From assembly GCF_001570605.1 (NCBI RefSeq), contig NZ_BBXG01000003.1, positions 186,001 through 250,000 on the forward strand: DNA of 64,000 nucleotides. The letters are read 5' to 3'. Both the position numbers and the translations under genes were made by a program. Position 1 is the stretch's first letter. Each line of letters begins with the position of its first letter. The DNA is from Herbidospora cretacea. GTDB lineage: Bacteria; Actinomycetota; Actinomycetes; Streptosporangiales; Streptosporangiaceae. Under the pieces are notes generated by a model, which did not search any database, was not told the DNA's origin, and saw nothing but the letters and a program-made list of their open reading frames with translations. Positions 15,800 through 24,533 of the stretch are shown here, piece after piece.

Positions 15800-17179
15800 A
15801 TGCCCGACTTGCGCGTGTCCGGATCTCACCTCGTCGACCCGTCCGGGCGTCCGGTGCGCCTTCGTGGCGTCGGGCTCGGCGGCTGGCTCAACATGGAGAA
15901 CTTCATCACCGGCTACTCGGCCAACGAGTCGACCATGCGGTCGGCCGTGCGCGAGGTGCTGGGTGAGGAGCGCTCCGAGCTCTTCTTCGACCGCCTGTTA
16001 ACCTCCTTCTTCGGCCCGGCCGACGCCGACCTGCTGCGTGACCTGGGCATGAACTGCGTCCGCATCCCGGTCAACTACCACCACTTCGAGTCGGACGACC
16101 GCCCCTTCGAGATCATCGAACACGGCTTCCGCCACCTCGACCGGGTCATCGCCCTGCTGGCCGAACGCGGCATCTACAGCGTCATCGACCTGCACGCCCT
16201 CCCCGGCTCGCAGAACCAGCACTGGCACTCCGACAACCCCACCCACATCGCCGCGTTCTGGAAGTTCCGCCAGTTCCAGGACCGCGCCGTCCACCTGTGG
16301 GAGGTCATGGCCGACCGCTACAAGGACAACCCGTGGGTGGCCGGCTACAACCCGATCAACGAGCCCGGCGACGTGCACGGCCGGGTCGTCGGCCCCTTCT
16401 ACGACCGGCTGGTCAAGGCGATCCGCGCGGTCGACCCCGGCCACGTGCTGTTCCTCGACGGCAACACCTACTCGACCGACTTCTCCATCTTCCGCGAGGT
16501 CTACGAGAACACGGTCTTCGTCTGCCACGACTACGCCCTGGCCGGCTTCGCCCACGGCGGCCCCTACCCCGGCGAGACGCGCGGCGAGTGGGTCGACCGC
16601 TCGACCCTGGAGGCCACCTTCGAGAAGCGCACGGTGTTCCAGCGCGAGACCGGCACGCCGATCTGGGTGGGCGAGTTCGGCCCCGTCTACACCGGCCGGC
16701 CCGAGGTCGACGACATGCGCTACCAGATCCTCCGCGACCAGCTGGAGATCTTCGACGCGCACTCGGCGGGGTGGTCGCTCTGGACGTACAAGGACGTGGG
16801 CCTGCAGGGGCTCGTCACCGCCGGTGAACCGTACATGGGGACCTTCGGTGACTTCATCGCCAAGAAGGGCCGCCTCGGCGCCGACCGGTGGGGCTCGACG
16901 ATGGAGGAGAGCGCGGCCGAGATCTCGCCGCTGCACCAGCTCATGGAGGCCGAGTTCCCCTCCTGGGACCCCTACCCGTGGGGCGCCCGCTACCAGATCG
17001 ACGACCTCATCCGGCACATCCTGATCGCCCAGGCGCTCCTCCCCGAGTACGCCGAGATCTTCCGCGGCAGGAGCGACGAGGAGCTGCTGGCCCTGGCCGA
17101 CTCCTTCGCCTTCGCCAACTGCGCCCGGCGTCAGCCGCTGCTCGACCTGCTCAGCGCGAACCTGCGCCCTGCTCGATAG
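15800..17179 (+). CDS. cytoplasmic GH5 family glycosidase
   Basis: The ATG at 15800 is preferred over an upstream in-frame start because AAGGGGAA lies 4 bases before it and the extension overlaps an operator. The 459-residue protein has the GH5 (beta/alpha)8 core: LRGVGLGGWLNMENF, LGMNCVRIPVNY, acid/base Glu188 in YNPINEPG and nucleophile Glu292 in WVGEFGP. There is no signal peptide, so it acts on imported oligosaccharides. The N-terminal blocks resemble exo-glucanase-type GH5 members, but substrate is open. It is 17 bases upstream of the GH10 gene, and its promoter region carries both a LacI-type operator pair and a CebR-like box. Confidence 0.88.
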   Translation: MPDLRVSGSHLVDPSGRPVRLRGVGLGGWLNMENFITGYSANESTMRSAVREVLGEERSELFFDRLLTSFFGPADADLLRDLGMNCVRIPVNYHHFESDDRPFEIIEHGFRHLDRVIALLAERGIYSVIDLHALPGSQNQHWHSDNPTHIAAFWKFRQFQDRAVHLWEVMADRYKDNPWVAGYNPINEPGDVHGRVVGPFYDRLVKAIRAVDPGHVLFLDGNTYSTDFSIFREVYENTVFVCHDYALAGFAHGGPYPGETRGEWVDRSTLEATFEKRTVFQRETGTPIWVGEFGPVYTGRPEVDDMRYQILRDQLEIFDAHSAGWSLWTYKDVGLQGLVTAGEPYMGTFGDFIAKKGRLGADRWGSTMEESAAEISPLHQLMEAEFPSWDPYPWGARYQIDDLIRHILIAQALLPEYAEIFRGRSDEELLALADSFAFANCARRQPLLDLLSANLRPAR

Positions 17180-17196
17180 TCCAGGAGACACCCCCC

Positions 17197-20076
17197 ATGT
17201 CCCGAGCCGTGACGGCCTTGCTGCTCGTCCTGTTATGCCTGGCCGTCCCGGCCCGGGCCGACGTCACCACCATCGCCACCTACGACTTCGCCTCGGGCGC
17301 CCAGGGCTGGGGCCCGCGCGGTGACGGGGTCGCCCTCGACACCTCCACCGGCGCGCTGCGCGTGACCGGGCGCACCCAGACCTGGATGGGCGCCCAGATC
17401 ACCCCGCCCTTCGAGAAGGGCGTCACCTACAACGTGACCGCCCGCGTCTCCGGAGCGGTCGCGCTGACCGTCGAGCGGACCCCGGCGGGTGGCTCGACCA
17501 CCTGGGAGCGCGTCGGGGCGGCGACGTCCGCCCCCGGCGAGTTCACCGAACTGTCCGGCTCCTACAGCTACTCCGCCGACTCCACCCTGAACCTCTACTT
17601 CGAGAGCTCCGAGGCGACGGCCGACTTCACCGTCGACGACGTCGTCATCACCTCGGACAGCGACCCCACGCAGTCGGGCCTGACCACCGACTTCGAGACC
17701 GGGACCGCCCAGGGCTGGAACCCCCGCGCCGCCGCGACGCTGACCGCCACCGGCCAGGCGGCGCACGCCGGGAACTTCGGGCTCGCCGTCGCCAACCGGC
17801 AGGCCTCCTGGGACGGCCCTTCGCTGAACGTCCTCGGCAAGCTGGCCAAGGGGTCGAAGTACACCGTGTCGATCTGGGTCAGGTCCGCCCAGGCGCAGTC
17901 ACTGGGCCTGTCGATCGAGCGGCGGCAGAACGGCACCCCTTCCTACGAGCGCATCGCCGCGCCCGTGGCGGTCACCGGCTGGACCCACCTGACCGGGACC
18001 TACACGCTGGCCCACGACGTCGACTTCCTGAGCGTCTACGTCGAGTCGGCCGAGGGTGCGCTGCCGTTCGAGATCGACGACTTCGCGCTGGAGTACATCG
18101 CGCCCAAGCCCATCCAGACCGGCATCCCGTCGCTCAAGGACACCGTGCCCTTCACCCTCGGCGCGGCCTTCCACCGGGGGGCCACCCTCGGCGAGCACGC
18201 CAAGCTCATCGAGAAGCACTACGGGAGCGTCACCCCCGGCAACGCCCTCAAGTGGGACGCCACCGAGCCGGCCGAAGGACAGTTCACCTTCGACGAGGGC
18301 GACGCGCTGGTCGACTTCGCGACCGGCAACGGGCTGGAGTTCCGCGGCCACACCCTCGTCTGGCACAGCCAGACCCCCGCGTGGGTCTTCGAGGGCGCGA
18401 CCAAGGAGGTCCTGCTCCAGCGGATCGAGAACCACATCCGCGCCGTGATGGGCCGCTACAAGGGCCGCATCGGCACCTGGGACGTGGTCAACGAGGTCAT
18501 CGACGAGAACCAGCCCGACGGCCTGCGCCGCTCGCCGTGGTTCGAGATCACCGGCCTCGACTACATCCGCACCGCGTTCCGGGTGGCCCGCGAGGTCGAC
18601 CCCGCCGCGACGCTGGTGTTCAACGACTACAACACCGAGTTCCCGCGCAAGCGGGAGGCGATGTACAAGGTCGTCAAGCAGCTCCGCGACGAGGGCGTGC
18701 CGATCGACGCCGTCGGCCACCAGCTCCACGTCAACATCGAGAACCCGCCCGCCCACTTCATCGAGGACTCCATCGAGCGCTTCGCGACGCTGGGCGTGGA
18801 GCAGCAGGTCACCGAGCTCGACGTGTCGGTCTACACCGACTTCGTGTCGACCTACGCGACCGTCCCGGCCGAGGTGCTGGCCCAGCAGGGGCACCGCTAC
18901 AAGGAGATCTTCGACGTCTTCCGCCGCCAGGCGGCCAAGCTGACGTCGGTGACGATCTGGGGCGTGGCCGACGACGAGACCTGGCTGTCGACCTTCCCGA
19001 TCACCCGCGTCAACGCGCCGCTGCCCTTCGACGACGAACTCCAGGCCAAGCCCGCGTTCTGGGGCATCGCCGACCCGTCGGAGCTGCCCGCCTCGCGGCT
19101 CGCGGTGACCGTGCCGGCCGGGACCGTCACCGTCGACGGCAAGCGGGACGAGCAGTGGGACCGCCTGCCCGACACGCGGGTGGCCCGGACCGGGAACCTG
19201 TCGGCCTCCTTCCAACTGCGCAAGGCCCCTTCGGGTGTGTACGTCCTCGCGGACGTCACCGATGCGACCGACGACCGGACCGACTCCCTGTCGGTGAAGC
19301 TCGGATCCACGACGTACAAGATCCCGCGCGGCGCCCCCGCCCAGGGCTTCAAGGCGCACACGAGGAAGACCGCCACGGGCTGGCAGGCGGAGGCCCTGCT
19401 GCCCTCCGGCGCGGCCACCGCCCTCGACCTGACGGCCGACGACGTCCGCACCGGCCCCGACGCGGTCTTCAGCGGGACCCTGACGTTCGTCCCCGAGGTC
19501 AGGGAGTTCACCGCGCCGAAGGAGACCCCGGTGGTCGACGGCGTCGCCGAGGCGGTCTGGAACAAGGCCACTCCGGTCGACACCGGCACCTGGATCCAGG
19601 GCACGTCCGGCGCCACCGCCAAGGTCCGCGCGCTGTGGTCGCCCTCGGGCGTCCTGTACGTCCTGGCCAAGGTGACCGACCCCGTGCTCAGCGACGAGTC
19701 GCCGAACGCGTGGGAGGAGGACAGCGTCGAGATCTTCGTCGACCCCGAGAACAACAAGACCAAGGGCTACGACGACGACGACGGCCAGTACCGGATCTCC
19801 TTCACCGGAGCCGAGTCGATCGGCGGCACGTTCGACGCGTTCGCGATCAGGGACAACCTGACCAGCGCGGTCTCCCGCACCTCGACCGGCTACATCGTCG
19901 AGGCGGCGATCAAACTGCCCACGGTGACCCTGGCCCGCGACCGGGTGCTCGGCTTCGACGTGCAGATCAACGACGCGACCGGGACGGCCCGTACCGCGGC
20001 GGTGACCTGGCACGACCCGACCGGACAGAGCTATCTGTCCACGGCGCGATGGGGAGCGCTACGGCTCGGTAAGTAG
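17197..20076 (+). CDS. secreted multidomain GH10 endo-beta-1,4-xylanase
   Basis: The ATG at 17197 follows a CAGGAGA site and starts a signal peptide cleaved near PARA (residue 21). The 959-residue protein then has two CBM4/9-like binding modules (about 24-153 and 160-300), a GH10 catalytic domain (about 315-625) and two CBM9-like modules (about 635-780 and 785-958). Catalytic residues are Glu433 in WDVVNEV and Glu540 in VTELDVS; WHSQTPAW is the family substrate-binding block. CBM9 modules bind reducing ends of glucans and xylan. It is cotranscribed with the GH5 gene. A perfect 14-bp hairpin follows at 20098, before the GH43 gene. Confidence 0.95.
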   Translation: MSRAVTALLLVLLCLAVPARADVTTIATYDFASGAQGWGPRGDGVALDTSTGALRVTGRTQTWMGAQITPPFEKGVTYNVTARVSGAVALTVERTPAGGSTTWERVGAATSAPGEFTELSGSYSYSADSTLNLYFESSEATADFTVDDVVITSDSDPTQSGLTTDFETGTAQGWNPRAAATLTATGQAAHAGNFGLAVANRQASWDGPSLNVLGKLAKGSKYTVSIWVRSAQAQSLGLSIERRQNGTPSYERIAAPVAVTGWTHLTGTYTLAHDVDFLSVYVESAEGALPFEIDDFALEYIAPKPIQTGIPSLKDTVPFTLGAAFHRGATLGEHAKLIEKHYGSVTPGNALKWDATEPAEGQFTFDEGDALVDFATGNGLEFRGHTLVWHSQTPAWVFEGATKEVLLQRIENHIRAVMGRYKGRIGTWDVVNEVIDENQPDGLRRSPWFEITGLDYIRTAFRVAREVDPAATLVFNDYNTEFPRKREAMYKVVKQLRDEGVPIDAVGHQLHVNIENPPAHFIEDSIERFATLGVEQQVTELDVSVYTDFVSTYATVPAEVLAQQGHRYKEIFDVFRRQAAKLTSVTIWGVADDETWLSTFPITRVNAPLPFDDELQAKPAFWGIADPSELPASRLAVTVPAGTVTVDGKRDEQWDRLPDTRVARTGNLSASFQLRKAPSGVYVLADVTDATDDRTDSLSVKLGSTTYKIPRGAPAQGFKAHTRKTATGWQAEALLPSGAATALDLTADDVRTGPDAVFSGTLTFVPEVREFTAPKETPVVDGVAEAVWNKATPVDTGTWIQGTSGATAKVRALWSPSGVLYVLAKVTDPVLSDESPNAWEEDSVEIFVDPENNKTKGYDDDDGQYRISFTGAESIGGTFDAFAIRDNLTSAVSRTSTGYIVEAAIKLPTVTLARDRVLGFDVQINDATGTARTAAVTWHDPTGQSYLSTARWGALRLGK

Positions 20077-20097
20077 TGCATGGTCCAATAGGTTCTG

Positions 20098-20137
20098 GCG
20101 CCGGGCCCCGCCTTCCGCAGCGTGCGGGGCCCGGCGC
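20098..20137 (+). terminator. strong hairpin between the GH10 and GH43 genes
   Basis: Arms 20098-20111 and 20124-20137 (GCGCCGGGCCCCGC and its complement) pair perfectly around a 12-base loop, followed by CCTTCTTCCC. It may end the GH5-GH10 transcript or lower GH43 expression. Confidence 0.7.
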
Positions 20138-20161
20138 CCTTCTTCCCGGAGGCTCCCGCCG

Positions 20162-21688
20162 GTGTCTGCCAACCCGATCCTTTCCGGCTTCCACCCCGAC
20201 CCCTCGATCTGCCGCGTGGGCGACGACTACTACCTCGTGACGTCGTCGTTCGAATGGTTTCCCGGGGTCCCGATCTTCCACAGCCGCGACCTGGTGCACT
20301 GGCGGCAGCTCGGCCACGTGCTGCACTCCCTCGACCTCGACGGGCTGAAGCCGTCGGCGGGCATCTTCGCCCCCACCATCCGCCACCACGACGGCGTCTT
20401 CTACATGATCACGACGCTCATGGAGACGGCGGGGAACTTCATGGTCACCGCCACCTCGCCCGAGGGGCCGTGGAGCGAACCGGTGTGGTTCCCCGAGACC
20501 CGCGGCTTCGACCCGTCGCTCTTCTTCGACGACGACGGCCGCTGCTGGATGCACGGCAGCCGCGAACGCGAGAACAAGGAGTACGACGGCGACACCGAGA
20601 TCTGGCTCCGCGAGCTCGACCTGGAGTCGCTGAAGCTCGTCGGCGACGAGCACGTCATCTGGACCCCCCACCTGCGCCGCGCCATCTGGACCGAGGGCCC
20701 GCACATCTACAAGGCCGGCGGGTGGTACTACCTGCTGACCTCCGAGGGCGGCACCGCCGAGGAGCACGCCGTCATGGTCGCCCGCTCCCGCTCGGTCACC
20801 GGCCCCTACGAGGGCAACCCCCGCAACCCGGTGCTGACCCACCGCCACCTGGGCCTGGGCCACCCCATCACCTCGACGGGCCACCCCGACCTGGTGGAGA
20901 CGCCGTCGGGGGAGTGGTGGTCGGTCCTCCTCGCCACCCGCCCCTACGGCGGCACCACCTTCACCGACATGTCCACGGTGCGGCGCGAACACGGCTACAA
21001 CCTGGGCCGCGAGACCTTCCTGACCAGGGTGACCTGGGAGGACGAGTGGCCCGTCTACGCCCAGGTGACGCCGGTCTTCGACGGCCCGTCGCTGCCCGCG
21101 CACCGGTGGCCGGCCGGCCCGGCGTGCGACCACTTCGACCGCCTCGACCCGGTCTGGCAGTTCCTCCGGACTCCGCGCGAGACGTTCTGGACCGTCGGCG
21201 ACGGACTGACCCTCGACGTGCGCCCGCCCTCGCTGACCGAATGGGGCAACCCCAGCCTGGTGGCCCGCCCCCAGGCCCACGTGAACTTCGCCGCCCACAC
21301 CGAACTGACCTTCTCACCCGGGTCGGCCGAACACGCGGGCCTGGCCCTCATCCAGAACGACGCCTTCCACATCCGCCTGTCCCTGGGGGCGAGAGGCCTC
21401 GAACTGGTCAGCCGCGCCGAAGGCATCGACACCCTCCTGGCCCGCGCCGACGCCCCCGGCGGGCGGGTCTGGCTCGCCTTCGAGGCCTGGGGCCAGGACT
21501 ACCAGGCGCGGTACGCCCTCTCACCCGGCGAGTGGCAGCCCCTCGGGCAGCCGGTCGACGGCCGGATCCTGAGCTCGACGGTGGCGGGCGGCTTCATCGG
21601 CACGATGATCGCCCTGTACGCGACCTCGGAGGGCCGTTCGAGTTCGAATTCCGCGCGTTTCTCCTGGTTCGACTATCGAGCACTCTGA
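20162..21688 (+). CDS. GH43 family beta-xylosidase/alpha-arabinofuranosidase
   Basis: The 508-residue protein starts at a GTG with GGAGG 9 bases upstream. The five-bladed propeller active site is visible: base Asp13 in GFHPDPS, pKa modulator Asp117 in GFDPSLFF, acid Glu178 in AIWTEGPH. The C-terminal 200 residues form the beta-sandwich domain seen in XynB-type beta-xylosidases. No signal peptide is present, so it would split imported xylo-oligosaccharides to xylose. It completes the extracellular xylanase, importer and intracellular xylosidase pathway of the region. Confidence 0.92.
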   Translation: MSANPILSGFHPDPSICRVGDDYYLVTSSFEWFPGVPIFHSRDLVHWRQLGHVLHSLDLDGLKPSAGIFAPTIRHHDGVFYMITTLMETAGNFMVTATSPEGPWSEPVWFPETRGFDPSLFFDDDGRCWMHGSRERENKEYDGDTEIWLRELDLESLKLVGDEHVIWTPHLRRAIWTEGPHIYKAGGWYYLLTSEGGTAEEHAVMVARSRSVTGPYEGNPRNPVLTHRHLGLGHPITSTGHPDLVETPSGEWWSVLLATRPYGGTTFTDMSTVRREHGYNLGRETFLTRVTWEDEWPVYAQVTPVFDGPSLPAHRWPAGPACDHFDRLDPVWQFLRTPRETFWTVGDGLTLDVRPPSLTEWGNPSLVARPQAHVNFAAHTELTFSPGSAEHAGLALIQNDAFHIRLSLGARGLELVSRAEGIDTLLARADAPGGRVWLAFEAWGQDYQARYALSPGEWQPLGQPVDGRILSSTVAGGFIGTMIALYATSEGRSSSNSARFSWFDYRAL

Positions 21689-21753
21689 GATTCGAGCGAC
21701 TGTTCTACCGAATGCCATGTGCGGAAGGTAATCAGTCGGTAACGTCCTGACAC

Positions 21754-22593
21754 GTGCCGACAACCCAACACGACTCCCTCAACCAGCTCTTCCGAGAACG
21801 GCCCCGGCTCGCCCTCGACCTGGTCAGGCAGGCCAAGCTGCTGGAGATGCCCGGCGATCCACCCGTCCGGGCCCATCTGCTCGAACTGAGCGACCGCGTC
21901 TCGAAAGAGCTCCGCCCCGACCTGCTGCTCACGCTCGGCCCCGAGCGTGAGCCCACTGCCGCGCTGATCGTCGAGATGCAACTCCAGCCGTCGGAGGCCA
22001 AGGCCCGGCAACTCCCGCGCTACGCGGCCGCGGTGTGGCTGCACCTCGACTGCCCCGTCCACGTCGTGGTCGTCTGCCCCGACAGGCGCACCGCCCGCTG
22101 GGCCGCCACCCGCATGCCCACCCAGCTGGAGACCTTCCACATCGACCCGCTGGCCATCGGGCCGGACGACATCCCTCTGGTGACGGGCGCGCAGGTCGTC
22201 GACAACCCCGAGCTGGCCACGCTCTCCCTGATGGCCCACAGCGACGACGAGGCGGTGGTCGACGACATCCTGGAGGGATTCGAGGCCCTGCCCGTCAAAC
22301 ACGCTGCGTATTACTATGAATACGCTTATCACTTCGCCGTCGAGTCGGCCAAACACCGATTGGAGAAGGCCTTGGAGACCAAACCCGTGTTCAGCCCGTT
22401 CGCGAAAGAGCACTTCGGCAAGGGGATGGTCGAACAGGGCATCGCCGACGTGCTCGAAGTCCTCGAACTGCGGCGGATCCCCCTTACTGCGGAGCAGCGC
22501 GCCCGCATCACCGAAAGCGACGACATCGCCGACGTCAGGAAACTGCTCAGGCGGGCGGTCCTCGTCGACGACGCCGGGGAGTTGTTCGCGTGA
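21754..22593 (+). CDS. PD-(D/E)XK-like protein of unknown function
   Basis: The 279-residue protein has a region with Asp55 (RPDLLL) followed by Glu74-x-Gln76 (VEMQLQ), the spacing seen in PD-(D/E)XK nuclease-fold proteins related to Rpn/transposase-associated families. The remainder is helical with a charged C-terminus. Such genes are multicopy in Streptosporangiaceae-type genomes, by recollection. It begins at a GTG soon after the GH43 gene but shows no functional link to it. Enzyme activity is unproven. Confidence 0.72.
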   Translation: MPTTQHDSLNQLFRERPRLALDLVRQAKLLEMPGDPPVRAHLLELSDRVSKELRPDLLLTLGPEREPTAALIVEMQLQPSEAKARQLPRYAAAVWLHLDCPVHVVVVCPDRRTARWAATRMPTQLETFHIDPLAIGPDDIPLVTGAQVVDNPELATLSLMAHSDDEAVVDDILEGFEALPVKHAAYYYEYAYHFAVESAKHRLEKALETKPVFSPFAKEHFGKGMVEQGIADVLEVLELRRIPLTAEQRARITESDDIADVRKLLRRAVLVDDAGELFA

Positions 22594-22670
22594 GCGACGA
22601 CGAGCCGATCCCGGTCTGGTCCTGCTGCGGCGAGCCTGTTCCGTGGTGTCCCGGTCGCCACTGACTCGCC

Positions 22671-24458
22671 TCAGCCCAGGTGGTCGTCGAGCCAGTGGAG
22701 CATGCGTTCTGAGCGGTCGATGCGGCGGTCCAGGCGGGCGTCGTGGGTCAGGGAGTGGCCCGAGTCCGGATAGAGGACGTACTCGACCTTCTTGCCCTGG
22801 CGTCTGAGGGCGACGAACAGTTGTTCCGCGTCTGACGGTGGGCAGCGGAGGTCCTGTTCTCCCTGGAGGAGCAGCAGCGGGGTGCCGATTCTCGACACGT
22901 GGCGCAGGGGGCTGATTCTCCAGAGGTGGTCCACGCCCTCTTCCGACCAGGTGTCGCCCAGGCCAGAGTCCACGTCGTAGACGGCTCCGAGGTCGCAGGC
23001 GGCGAAGCCCGACACCTGGTTGGTCACGCCGTTCTGGCTGATGGCGGCGGCGAAGCGGTCGCTGGTGCCGATGAGCCAGTTGACCAGGAAGCCTCCGTAG
23101 GAGTTGCCGTAGCAGGCCAGCTTTCCGGCCAGGCCCGACTCCGTCAGGTGGTCGAGGACGGTGTGGCAGTCGGCGGCGTCCGGGCCGCCCCAGTCCGCGC
23201 CGAGCGCCTCGCCCCACGCGCGGCCCCGGTGGAAGGAACCCCGGATGTTGGGGCGGACGACCAGGTAGCCGGCCGACGCCAGGAGCAGCGCGTCGGAGTC
23301 GGGGGCGACCGGCCACGCCCATGCGGGGCCGCCGTGCAGGGCCAGGACCGTCGGGAGAGCCTGGGCGGTCTCCAGGTCGGTGCCGGGCGGGGCGGTGAGG
23401 AAGACCTGGATGCCGTCGACCTCGATCTCCCGGTGGACCGGGGCGGGGTGGGCGGCGAGCCAGGTCGAGCCGGAGGACATCAGGCGCTTCAGGGGGTTGA
23501 GGCGGTAGAGGTCGGGGCGGGCGGCGGGGCCGAACGACGCCACGGCGCAGACGACGCCGCCGCCTTCCGCGAGGGCGTGCACCACCGGGTCGAGTTCCCT
23601 CGGGGTCAGGTCGCGGCCGGTCCTCAGGTCGTGGGCGTAATCGCGGCCGTCGTCGCAGATGACCGTCAGGCGTTCGTCGGTGGTGGGGGCCTGGCCGGCG
23701 AACCGGTCCAGGTGGGCCGTCAGGGGCTCGGTCCCGTGCCAGACGGTTTCCGGGTCCCAGTCGGTGGGGCGGCGTACCGGAGGGGCGACCGTGACGACGT
23801 CGCCCTCCTCTGTGTAGGTGAAACGCAGGACCGGGCCGGGGAGGTCCGTGCGCCGGGTGAGGTCGCCGGTCAACGTGACCTCGTGGACCTGGGGGTGCGG
23901 GTCGCGGTCGTCGCCGCCGGGGTCGGCGATGAAGCCGATCCGCTCCCCGTGGACGCGCAGGCACGACGCCCACCAGTCGCCCGAGGTCAGGCGGGTGACC
24001 CCGTCGCCCACCACGTGGACATGGGTCGGGTAGAGGCGCAGGCCGTGGCCCTCCTCGCGCCAGTCGAGGCGGCGGACGACCCTGGCCACGTCGCCGCGCA
24101 TCACCGGCGACTCGTCGTCGGGGGCCAGCACCGCGAAGCGGGTCTCGTCGAGCCAGGCGAACTCGGCGACGCCCCGTTTGAACGCCGTCACCCTGCGGGC
24201 GGGGCCGCCTGCGGAGGGTCGTACGTGCACCTGGTTCTTGTGCAGGTAGGCGATGGACGTACCGGAAGGGGAGAACGACGGCGCGGAGGCGTCGGCGGTG
24301 AGGACCCTGGGCGGGCCACCGGCGGTCGGGACGACGAGGAGGCGGTGGCGCTCGCGGCCCGCGACGACGCGGCGCTCGATGACGGCGACCCGCGAACCGT
24401 CGGGGGAGACGGCCGGTTCGGAGAGCAGACGGTCGGCCGCCAGGTCCTTCGGTTGCAT
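22671..24458 (-). CDS. S9 family prolyl oligopeptidase-type peptidase
   Basis: The start at 24458 (MQPKDLAADRLLSEPAVSPDG) is chosen since GGGAG precedes it and the upstream extension is antisense to the amidohydrolase gene. The 595-residue protein has a beta-propeller N-terminal half with WD40-like DPP repeats and a C-terminal alpha/beta hydrolase domain. The triad is Ser453 (GNSYGG), Asp536 (GEQDLR) and His568 (DSGHSL). S9 enzymes cleave short peptides, often after Pro or acyl residues. No signal peptide is visible. It is divergent from the catabolic operon at 24534, so peptides may be a shared theme. Confidence 0.92.
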   Translation of the reverse strand: MQPKDLAADRLLSEPAVSPDGSRVAVIERRVVAGRERHRLLVVPTAGGPPRVLTADASAPSFSPSGTSIAYLHKNQVHVRPSAGGPARRVTAFKRGVAEFAWLDETRFAVLAPDDESPVMRGDVARVVRRLDWREEGHGLRLYPTHVHVVGDGVTRLTSGDWWASCLRVHGERIGFIADPGGDDRDPHPQVHEVTLTGDLTRRTDLPGPVLRFTYTEEGDVVTVAPPVRRPTDWDPETVWHGTEPLTAHLDRFAGQAPTTDERLTVICDDGRDYAHDLRTGRDLTPRELDPVVHALAEGGGVVCAVASFGPAARPDLYRLNPLKRLMSSGSTWLAAHPAPVHREIEVDGIQVFLTAPPGTDLETAQALPTVLALHGGPAWAWPVAPDSDALLLASAGYLVVRPNIRGSFHRGRAWGEALGADWGGPDAADCHTVLDHLTESGLAGKLACYGNSYGGFLVNWLIGTSDRFAAAISQNGVTNQVSGFAACDLGAVYDVDSGLGDTWSEEGVDHLWRISPLRHVSRIGTPLLLLQGEQDLRCPPSDAEQLFVALRRQGKKVEYVLYPDSGHSLTHDARLDRRIDRSERMLHWLDDHLG

Positions 24459-24533
24459 CGCCGCTCCCGTTATTGCCAAGGTAAACCCCGCTGTGTTTGA
24501 GTAGCGACTCAGTAAAACAGGAGGGGAGGTGCG

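Noticed and set aside
17899-20013. Long open frame antisense to the GH10 xylanase gene
   Set aside because: It mirrors the strongly GC-biased third positions of the xylanase gene and its translation is Gly/Arg/Val-rich without motifs; the plus-strand gene has full domain support.
20049-20062. CebR-like half site GGGGAGCGCTACGG near the GH10 stop
   Set aside because: Only the left arm matches and it encodes part of the xylanase C-terminus; too weak to call.
21630-21680. TTCGAGTTCGAATTCC resembling a tRNA T-arm
   Set aside because: It lies inside the GH43 coding sequence and no cloverleaf can be built around it. No tRNA gene was recognised in the window.
22590-22670. Short GTG-started frame after the PD-(D/E)XK gene
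   Set aside because: It runs straight into the antisense strand of the S9 peptidase gene and has no conserved-looking sequence.
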